Below the pieces are notes generated by a model. That model searched no databases and had not been told where the DNA came from. It saw nothing but the letters and a program-made list of their open reading frames with translations. Below, piece by piece: positions 55,782 to 64,000 of a DNA stretch of 64,000 nucleotides (positions are counted from its first letter, which is position 1; each line of letters begins with the position of its first letter). The position numbers and the translations under genes are program-made. Origin of the DNA: Thelonectria olida (Eukaryota; Ascomycota; Sordariomycetes; Hypocreales; Nectriaceae); NCBI GenBank assembly GCA_020736575.1, contig JAGPYM010000039.1:186001-250000 (forward strand). Direction: 5' to 3'.

Positions 55782-56820
55782 GAATGCATAGAGCCGTTTA
55801 TACTGGCATCAATCATCTGTTCTTATGGTCGATGTCGCACCGCTTGTATTGATATAGTGCTCGCAATCTTTATAAATGGGAGCGTTCCCAAGCAACATTC
55901 TTCTAACCCAAGATCTACTCTTCAATCTTTGGTTACGGAAAGTATCTAAGGTAAGAGTCATCTTGCAGGATGGGTGAAGCCGTAGCAACATTACCACCTG
56001 TGCTCCGTCCCCAGGTCCTTTACCAATGAACAGATAATTATAGTCTAAGCCAATTGCGCAAAGCCTACGTAGTCACACTATGCCTAGTCAGCGAGAAATA
56101 GGAGCCTCGACCGAGAATGACATGTGTATCTCAAGCTCCACGAATCATTTCGTCACCAGCCATTTGACCTCGGCACTCGGACTGTGATCGCAGCGTGTCC
56201 AAATCCCATCCCGCTTCGGGATTTGAGCGTCGACCCCTTTTTTCACAATTAGACACTGAACTGTGTCTGTGGGGATTTTGGAAAAAGAAAAACGTCCAAT
56301 CAAGGAAGTTTACCTACCAATCACTGTCGTCATTTCCAAGGTCTCGCTCAGTAAAGCAAAAACTCCGTCCGGATCCTTCCCGGAGCCGGAGCCCTTGTCC
56401 ACTGTTGGCGCCCGTCCATCTCCCGCTGACCGAAGAGACCCTGAAATATCTGCCTTGGCATGATACCCTGAGCGTTGTTCATGCGTAATCATCTTTCCTC
56501 TTACTGGTGCGTTCGCCGGTGGGGGGGAGGCTCGTGTGTTTCCGAGTCTACCCTTGATCTCAGCATGATATGCCGTATGGGCTCATCTCCGGTGCCGACG
56601 CCCGGGGCACCGTCCGCTTCTAGCATTCATCCGCTTGCCCCGTGGCCGGGCGTTGATCCTGTCCGGGAAGCTCTAAAACTTGGGTTGCAATGTGTCAATG
56701 CGAGGGTTTGGACCGTATTGTGGTGAGCCTGTAAAAGCAGATGAGAACCCGTCCTTGTTCTTCAACATTCTCCAATTGCACCGTCTACTACGCACATCAC
56801 CTCCATCCACTTAGTTCGCC
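55782..56820. other. Intergenic, about 1 kb
   Basis: The 3' flank of the aldolase and the promoter of the peroxygenase gene. No convincing coding frame; several short open stretches only. Confidence 0.55.
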
Positions 56821-57666
56821 ATGCTGTTCAACATTGTTTTCCTCTTCTCGGTAACCTTGGCAGCGAGCGCTGAGAATGATTGGCGAACCCCAGCCGCAAC
56901 CGATCGTTGGTGCTCCCATGCATCGATAGAAGGTCTCGACAGCTGACATTAAGACAGGTAGAAGCCCCTGTCCAATGCTCAACTCATTGGCAAACCATGG
57001 GTATCTTCCCCACGACGGATTGAACATTTCCCTACCTGACTTGATTGTTGCGTTCACGGACGCCCTCAACTTGGACCCAGCCGCTACCGCTCTGGTCGGA
57101 CAGAAGGCCTTGGCTAGCGGAAACAACGTTACCTTTGACCTAGACAACCTGAACAAGCATGGCAGTAAGATATCGTCGACAAATCAAGGCTCATGAGCTG
57201 ACCATCATAGTTTTGGAGCACGACGGCAGCTTGAGCCGAAATGACGTCTACTTTGGCGACAACCACAGCTTCAACCAGACCATCTTCGACACTGTGGCCT
57301 CCCATTTTAACCAGTCGACAATCTCCATCCAGACCGCTGCCACAGCTCGCAAAGAGCGCCTTCAAGCTGCTGCCGCCGTCAATCCAGAGTTTTCTCTTTC
57401 CGCCGAGATGACACGGTTTAGCTTTATCGAGACAGCTCTCTATTTGTCCATTTTCGGAAACGTGGAGGACGGCAATGCTATCACGGAGTGGGTAAAGGTG
57501 ATGTTTGGTACGTCGAACTGCCAGCCGGTCGATTATAAACCACTAACATAACTGTGAAGAACAAGAGCGCTTGCCTTTCGACGAAGGATTTTCGAGGTCT
57601 GAGGACATTATCACCGCGGCAGGAATCTTGGGTTTGGTAAACCAATTGGTTGCCGCGAGCGCATAA
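56821..57666 (+). CDS. Heme-thiolate peroxidase, short unspecific-peroxygenase / chloroperoxidase family
   Basis: Four exons (56821-56905, 56958-57164, 57211-57507, 57560-57666) give 231 aa. The signal peptide is MLFNIVFLFSVTLAASA. The heme-ligand motif is RSPCPMLNSLANHGYLPHDG with Cys33 as the thiolate ligand. The metal/acid-base site is E100-H101-D102 followed by SLSRND, the standard EHD...S pattern. The end reads FEQERLPFDEGFSRSEDI, as in the family. Length and motif order match short-type UPOs. It should be secreted and use H2O2 to oxygenate small molecules. Intron 1 is 52 nt with donor GTTGGT. Neighbours are an acyltransferase (convergent) and, beyond it, a Zn2Cys6 regulator. Confidence 0.95.
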
Positions 57667-58171
57667 GACAATGGGTATCTGAGAACGCATTTAATAACAT
57701 AAGTGTTGAATCAAGGAGGGACCAGGAAATAATTCAAGCCTTTGAATCAAAAAATCGCAATCGCATGATTACTATAACAATTAGTTCTATTGGATATCCG
57801 ACCTGTCAGCTACATACCTTTCAAGCCATCTTCGTCCGCAATGATCCATTGCTTTTTGTAGACCAGACAAGTACAGGTGCTCCATGTAATTGGCATTCCT
57901 TAGGAGTAGGCATGTATAGGTAGATACCTATGTTATAGTCACAAATCTTCACGTAGCGACCAGGACTGAGGACGAGACTTAGACCTAAAATATCAACGAA
58001 TATGAGGACAGGTGTCTTTAAATGTATACAAAATGCCCAAGCTTAGAGCATGCACAAGACTTTTCCCTATGGGAGCGTGGAAAGTTCCCAGGCTGGGAAA
58101 CTTTGGCAGCGCTCGCAATGGTCCAGGCCATTTAGAGTATCGATCTGGACCAACAGTATTGATTGTCTAAA
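57667..58171. terminator. Convergent 3' region, 505 bp
   Basis: Tail-to-tail region between the peroxygenase and the acyltransferase gene; it should hold both polyadenylation sites. Nothing else was seen. Confidence 0.45.
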
Positions 58172-59796
58172 CTATTGTGAGTACTGAATCTTGGTAAACT
58201 CGTCGTCTTGGAGCAAAGTCTCCATAACGTCAAGTCTCAATCCAATGCTGACTTCCAACCCGCCGTCTTTCAGTCTGGGAAGAATCATCACACTGCCATC
58301 TGCACCTTCGCCCGGCACCCGGAAGGAGTCTACTCGGCCCAGGGCGCCCCATTCGCTCTCATAAACCTTGAGATCAGCCCACGATGTTGCGACAACATCC
58401 GGACCTAAGAAAGCATTGAATGCCAACTTGAAATCTGTAGGATCTGGCCGGGAATCAAGAAGTCCAATGGTCAGCGGCACTCGACTGGGGCCGCGGAATG
58501 CACCCAATGACTTTCGAATTGCGGCTGCTGCTTGAGAGAGCGCATTACTCGATACAAGGGTTGATATGGTAAGCCTTTTCGTTATAGAGGCCATTGAAGC
58601 GTTGCCCAGGTATGTTGGCGGCAGTGGCGGGCTCGTTTGGTTCCGAATATTGATTGCGAAAGCCAAAGCTGATGTTTCTTCCCCGCTGGAAGGATCATTG
58701 AAAAAGCCAGAGCGTGTTCGGGCCAAAGTGATGCGTTGCCAGATAAAGGCGCATAGAGCGTCGTTGGTAGAGAAAGCTGCGGCGGCTTCTTTGAGCTTTG
58801 CAAGCGATTCAGGTGAAAAGTGGAAAACACGAGCCGCTAGAGGGGGCATATCAAAGGTCATTCCAGGCAATACCTGCGTGTCGACATTGGCTGGGGGTGG
58901 AAGCGTATACTCGGGGAAGTCAACCAGGTCGGCTCCAGGCATCCCCTTCATAAGGGGGCTGCGATTGTTCGACTGAGCGTCATACGAGGTGAAGGACTTG
59001 GAGCTACCGCTGGATGCAGCAGTGTTACGAGACCAGGTGTTCACAATGGCATCTAATGCCGAGGCATCGCATACCGAGTGATGGACTCCGACTGTCAGCA
59101 AAAGGCCACCTTCGATGAAGTTTGCTTGAGCTGCCATGACCGGCTGGTCAGACCCCTCTGGCAGTGCGCCCATTGGACCAAGCTGCGCAGTCAAGAGTTT
59201 GGATAGTGGAAAACGCTCCTCCTTCAATTGCGTATAAGGAGGCAATATTGCGGTGAGATCATGAAACCTGCAAATAATCGTTGTTTAGCTGGAGTCGGCC
59301 ATTCGGAAGAACGCACTTACGGAAACTTAACACCGGCTGACGAATTCACAACCTGGATCCTGTTGTACTTTGGGTCTTGACCTTTCTCTGGCCCCTATGC
59401 ACCGGGGGTAACAAAGTCAGCAACTATGAATAGTAACAATATCACATCAATGGTATATGGGATGGTAGGCAGGACGGTTTGGGGGCTACTATACTGACAA
59501 CTTTACCAGCGACCCATGGAATAGATCTAATTGTGTGTGCTAGTCCCTCCTTCAAGTTCTCGTATCTGCAGATGTTTAGATGAGCCAGTGTGATATGTGA
59601 GGAAGGATCCAGATGATACATACACTTGCGCTTTGTCAGTACCAGGTGGTAACGGAAAGCACAGTATCCAACGCGCGCCGTAGAGCCTTGGCATGTTCAT
59701 ATCCAAGGGTGTCAGCTTCTGTTGAGCCAGTGATTGCGGGAGGCCATATTGTTCAGGCGTTACAAAATGGTCACCTTGGTTATCGGAAGGAGACAT
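58172..59796 (-). CDS. BAHD-family acyltransferase (PF02458-type, TRI101-like)
   Basis: Four exons (59624-59796, 59499-59565, 59321-59394, 58172-59267) give 469 aa, usual for the family. The catalytic HxxxD is H168-SVC-D172 (VGVHHSVCDAS). The N-terminus carries LTPLDMNMPRLY and a DKAQVYENLKEGLAHTI helix before SIPWVAGKV, as in fungal BAHD enzymes. The C-terminal structural motif DFGWG is replaced by ESEWGALGRVDSFRVP. No signal peptide: cytosolic. It should transfer an acyl group from acyl-CoA to a hydroxyl or amine of a specialised metabolite. It diverges from a Zn2Cys6 regulator (701 bp) and ends tail-to-tail with the peroxygenase. The acceptor cannot be predicted. Confidence 0.93.
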
Positions 59797-60497
59797 GATT
59801 CAGGAGAAGCTGCGGAGCCGAGACAGACTGCCAGAGGTTGTCGGAGCATTACCGCCAGCAAAGACGAGGGGCATGAAAGCCATTTAAATATACAAGCACT
59901 GCCAACCAGAAGACGAAAGCGCTCCTTCATCAAGACACGCGCTACTTGACCGCAACAATGCTCCTCTTCGAGTCACAACTGGCACATTTGAGTGGCGTAT
60001 CTCACGATACCCCATCGTCCAGGGCATGCTAATTGGCTGGCTCAAAGCATACCACATCGGGTTAGCGTTTCCAATTCCGGATCCGAGTTCCTCCCATGCT
60101 GGCCGCGGTCTTTGATCAATCAGAAAGCCGCAAGGGGGAATTCACCTCCGGCAAACAGGAGTCAACCTCCAGCTTATACTTTGACGATGCGGGGTCGAGC
60201 TGATAATCCACGCCCCGAGAATCTCACCCAAGATACCTCGCTAGGAGTCCCCTGCGAGATAACTTGTGATTAACGCATCATCAACACATCTGGGCCCCAG
60301 TGTGGCGCCGAGCGGTCTGGCTGGCCCCGGACATTAGAATGGAGTTTGTCGCAGGGGGAACACGGTCTGTCGATAATAGGGCGAGACCCTGAGAACGCAT
60401 TAACATCCATCCACACTCTTCTGCTCGTTTCCCTCAATTCTCGTATCACTTCTAGCCACAAAGCCCTTGGTCGGGGTGACACTCTTCACGATTGCCA
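59797..60497. promoter_or_regulatory. Divergent promoter acyltransferase / Zn2Cys6 regulator
   Basis: 701 bp between two divergent ATGs, the likely site where the regulator would act. CGG-containing stretches occur, but I could not define an operator by eye. Confidence 0.55.
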
Positions 60498-62290
60498 ATG
60501 GTATACTGCGGGAAACCAAGTCGCGGGTGCGAAAACTGTAGGCAAGTTTCCAGCCGGTCCAGTAATTCCCGTCAGACTTCGCTTATGCCTGCGTTATGCA
60601 TTATTCAGGAACCTGCATAAAAAGGTAGCTTGTGCAAAACTCCACTCCAGCTCGGGTCGAAGATAGCTGATAGATAAAAAGTGCGACGAAAAGCGCCCCG
60701 CCTGTTCACGCTGCTTGAAGACGAAGAAGAGATGTCTTGGGTACCGAGACCAATCGGATCTCATGTTCCGTGACGAGACTACTAGAACACGAAACAGATT
60801 CCATCATTGGAATACGCGCACCCGCGGCTCAGATTCCACATCAGCAAGCAATGCACCATTATCCCTTGCTCTCATCACTCCAGCCTATCGATTAGCACCG
60901 TCAGCCGAAGATGCCGCAATATGCCACTTTTACCAAACTATAATAGACACTCTGTCTGATGAAGATCCTGCTTACTACCTTCATACACAGCTGCCAAGTC
61001 TCTATGCCAGGAGCGACCTTGGATCCGCATTGCGCTTGGCGACAGAAGCGATCTCATATGCTGTCTCTGTTAAGCTAGTGCGAGAAGCGACGCTATTATC
61101 CAGGATTCGATACGTCCGAGCCATTCAAGCAATTGGAAAGGCTATTCAAGATCCAAGAGAAGCGAGAAACGACGAGACGTTATATGCCATTCTGCTGCTT
61201 TGTGGTTATGAGGTCAGTTTTCGTCTATACTAGAAATATAATGCCTCTCCGATGATCCTAATAGCAGCCACTCAAGACTATACTCCAGAATCAAAACACA
61301 CCACCAGCGTGGGGAGCCCACGTTGATGGAGCTGCAGCTCTTGTCAAGTTTCGTGGTACCAGCGAGGTGCACACACCTCTATCGCGCAGCATGTTTAGCT
61401 TTGTTCGGAAAAGCGTTGTAAGGGCATTTTTCCTATCTTTACGTACAATACTGAGGATGGTTCGACAGGTTTTGGGCCATATGCAAATATGTCGGCCTGT
61501 TGACAAGATCTTCACTGTCCCAGGTGCGACGACATCTTTGCACGAGAGTCCAGAAGATCATCTCATCTCAACGGCGGCCAAAATACCCAATCTTCAGTAC
61601 CGGAGCAACTGCCTGTTTAATAAACCCCAAGAAGCTAGCGAAAATGATACTGAGACTTTGTTCTCCAGTGCTATGGCCCTAGATCGTGAGCTATCAGATT
61701 GGGCGAGCAATATCCCAACCACCTGGTCCTACTCCGCTGCCATAAATGTCAGTGACCCAGCAACCTCAAAATTCACTTCAGGCCAGGTTCATCGATACCC
61801 AAACTTCTACATTGCTCGGGTTTGGAACTTTTATCGCGTATCAAGGCTGGTTATACAGTCAGTACTCGTCCGTGCAATCTCTCGGTTGCCCATGTTGACA
61901 GAAACCCACACAAAGAAGGAATATCGTAAGAGCAAAATCGAAGGAAGCAGTATGGAGTTAGTAAACGACATATGTGCAAGCGTCCCTTTTCTTCTAGGGC
62001 ACGACTTATCGAAGATGAAACTTCCTGCCACGAGTGGAAGGACGAAACAGGAAACGAGTTGGCCTGGAGTCGAAGAAAACGGCGCAACGCGCACTGGAAG
62101 ATTTTCCCTCATATGGCCCCTTTATGTCGCGTGCAGCGCCTCGTCAGTACCAGAGGCTCAACGAGAGTGGATGCACATGCAACTGCGGTTTCTAGCTGAG
62201 AATGGCGAATCGCAAGCACACGTGGTGTGCTTGACAAAAAGCCAGACACTTTTAGGTGGCGCTGAGAACTTCCGATTTGATTGTGTATAA
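60498..62290 (+). CDS. Zn2Cys6 transcription factor, MVYCGKPS-type, with irregular first intron
   Basis: Best model: 60498-60545, 60667-61212, 61265-61417, 61469-62290, 522 aa. The start MVYCGKPSRGCENC and the later GYRDQSDLMFRDE are the hallmark of a large fungal regulator family with Cys6 N-terminus. Exon 2 adds KCDEKRPACSRCLKTKKRC. The best in-frame joint of exon 1 to exon 2 gives seven residues between Cys2 and Cys3, where six is the rule. The 121-nt first intron is also long for this window. The C-terminal two-thirds (LLLCGYE, TPPAWGAHVDGAAALVKFRG, LGHMQICRPVD) is normal for the family. Intron 3 (51 nt) has no stop and may be retained without loss of frame. It may regulate the divergent acyltransferase; a mildly damaged zinc cluster is possible. 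Confidence 0.78.
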
Positions 62291-62999
62291 GTAATGCAAG
62301 TATATAAAGATATTGGACACTTGGCACAATCAAGTATATCCTGAATCAAAGACGAGATATGATGAGTAATACCCATAAACATCGGTGCGCGACCGAGAGG
62401 GCTTGAAAGATTTTGTGTCATAAACGAGAATCATGACCGACCTCTTTGTTCGATACATTCTGGTGATACGCTACGTTGATGTGCGAGGAGTGACTGTTCA
62501 GTAGCGTCTATATACCATGTTGAGCCAGCCGTTGCCGTGCTGGATGATGTCGGTGTTCTTGCACTACCTAATACACACCGGTCCTAGAGGACCTGAAGCG
62601 CTGCCGGGTAGACCTTAAGACCGAACGGAACGGACACTGACACCACCTCGTTGATAGATTACCGGCGCTGCCGATCGAAGGTTTGGTTGTGCTATCAAGT
62701 ATCAAATAATTAATCACCGCTATTACCGAAACCACTCTTTTGTTAGGATAACATGGTGACACCTTCGAACCACAGACTAAAAGCTCTCTCGACGGCACCA
62801 GCCTCATGACTCATAGACAGGAGCGTTGCTCTGTTATTAGGCACGAGGGGTACGCCAATATTGCTGGAGATAAATGATCTGTCTCCAGAGCATGGCCTCC
62901 AGTGCGGACTTCATTCAGACGGTTATTGAACTGACTGTGGGACCCAACGGATACGCTGAGCAGGCCCCGCGACCGTCATGGGGTGCCGTACGCTCATAT
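62291..62999. other. Intergenic, 709 bp
   Basis: Between the end of the regulator and the end of the kinase pseudogene (convergent). No gene or repeat seen. Confidence 0.5.
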
Positions 63000-64000
63000 C
63001 TACATATGCTCCATGATCCATTCATCATCGCCCAGCGCCTTTGCCGAGGAACGCTTGAGAGGTTCCCAATGGAGCATCTTCCGCATCATGGCAAGGAACC
63101 TCTTTGACCTTCCCTCTAGGCTGGTCTCTTTCTCCTTGACCGATAAGCTAACCGGAGTGGAATATCTGCACTAAAATCCCCTGTAGAACAAGTAAGACCT
63201 TGTTAGTAACGAAGAGAGGATCCCTCATTCCAAAGCTGGGCACGTCAAGCTTACCTTTATCTGTAAAGAATATATGGCTCGACTTGCCCGAATGGAGGAG
63301 CGAGAGGTTGCCCGAGAAGTGCAATTATCTCGGCAAGGTGCGCTCGACTGCGGTATGTCTGAGGCTCTGAATCACGCCCTGTAAACAGGTGATTGATTAC
63401 TCTCAAAGAGGCCCCAAATCTGAGAAAGGCGGAAGGGACACGGATCAGCTCTTGGATTTGCGAAGTCGCCTGTTCATTTCGGGTCCTTGCCATGCAACCT
63501 GTGTTCCATACATCGACCTGATAGGATCACGGCCCTTCTAGGGTGACTTCAGGTCCTCTATATATATCGGGCTATACGTCCTCCAGATGCTCCGTACCCC
63601 CGGCAACGGCCGAGCCAAAAGTCGCAGAGAACCGGCGCGCCCCAATTCTTTGGCATCCGGAGCGCGTGAGACAGATAGCTGACTCTTTTCCCTACAACCT
63701 TTCGCGGAGACTGGTCGAGCAGTTCTTGCTCCTCGAATGCGCTGAAAACAGGATCGTCCTCGATGCCAAACATAATATTATCGGCTTTGATATCTGCTCG
63801 GCAACAGTTCAGCATCGCAATTTTTGGGTGAATGGAACACAACTAACCTGCGTGGATGATCTGGTATTCGGTACGCAGAAAATTTAAAGCAAGGAAAACG
63901 TGACCGAGGACAAAGGCGAGGATTGGCGCGGGCAGCCTCCTGACTGGGTTGCGGCGAAGGAAAGCCAGATACTTGCCTATCGACTCCGAGTTTACGAAAA
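63000..64000 (-). pseudogene. SRPK-like serine/arginine protein kinase pseudogene (runs off right edge)
   Basis: Reading the minus strand: the kinase catalytic-loop segment IIHADIKADNIMFGIEDDPVF, with HxD and an intron right inside it (63794-63847), is intact. It leads to RMPKNWGAPVLCDF of the activation segment. There the frame shifts at a TTTT run (63617-63620) and the peptide continues in another frame as GTEHLEDV. A TAG (63572-63574) stands where this family has CAG. A TGA (63527-63529) replaces the Trp codon of PWSY before QVDVWNTGCM. LFTGRDSEPQTYRSRAHLAE follows in a further frame. A 74-nt intron (63181-63254) follows, and another frameshift precedes a perfect C-terminus, SVKEKETSLEGRSKRFLAM and DDEWIMEHM, with TAG at 63000. 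Two stops and three or more frameshifts mean no functional kinase can be made. Confidence 0.9.

Noticed and set aside
1..64000. CRISPR arrays, insertion sequences, bacterial operons or phage
   Set aside because: The gene structure is eukaryotic throughout; no direct-repeat array or bacterial mobile element was seen.

Overview
The window is nuclear DNA of a filamentous ascomycete (Pezizomycotina, probably Sordariomycetes and perhaps Hypocreales). The evidence is short spliceosomal introns (mostly 49-87 nt) with CTAAC/CTGAC-type branch sites, three Zn2Cys6 transcription factors, a cerato-platanin, a DyP peroxidase, a heme-thiolate peroxygenase, an RTA1 protein, a DUF3433 protein and small secreted proteins. 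Genes are monocistronic and widely spaced. No species can be named from the sequence alone.

Layout. 1-3 kb: start of an alcohol-acetyltransferase-like gene cut by the left edge, and a seven-exon secreted Thr-rich protein with a PAN/apple-like C-terminus. 4.8-6.6 kb: an MFS drug/polyamine-type transporter. 7.9-8.5 kb: a secreted protein with an Asp-rich then Arg-Asn-Gly-repeat tail. 10.5-13.2 kb: a DUF3433 membrane protein. 14.1-16.9 kb: a divergent PAD1 (flavin prenyltransferase) / FDC1 (UbiD decarboxylase) pair. 18.3-21.3 kb: a DyP peroxidase and a small secreted protein. 24.1-27.2 kb: an RTA1-like seven-TM protein divergent from a Zn2Cys6 regulator. 27.5-30.3 kb: a large Ulp1/C48-type cysteine protease. 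30.3-48.9 kb: gene-poor, with AT-rich blocks, holding a cerato-platanin, an orphan four-TM protein, a GPI-type double-fasciclin protein, a small coiled-coil protein and several exon-like orphan reading frames. 48.9-49.2 kb: a cysteine-rich secreted peptide precursor with a dibasic site.

The right end has two compact functional groups. 50.2-55.8 kb: Zn2Cys6 regulator, YdfG-like short-chain dehydrogenase and DHDPS/HOGA-type aldolase, all on the + strand, which reads as a catabolic module for a hydroxy or keto acid. 56.8-62.3 kb: a secreted heme-thiolate peroxygenase, a BAHD/TRI101-like acyltransferase and a divergent Zn2Cys6 regulator, which reads as a small oxygenation/acylation module. 63.0-64.0 kb: an SRPK-like kinase pseudogene on the minus strand with two nonsense codons and at least three frameshifts but readable intron boundaries; it runs off the right edge.

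Exon structures were derived by hand: each model joins GT-AG (or one GC-AG) introns in frame and totals a whole number of codons. Functions rest on motif recognition, not on database searches.
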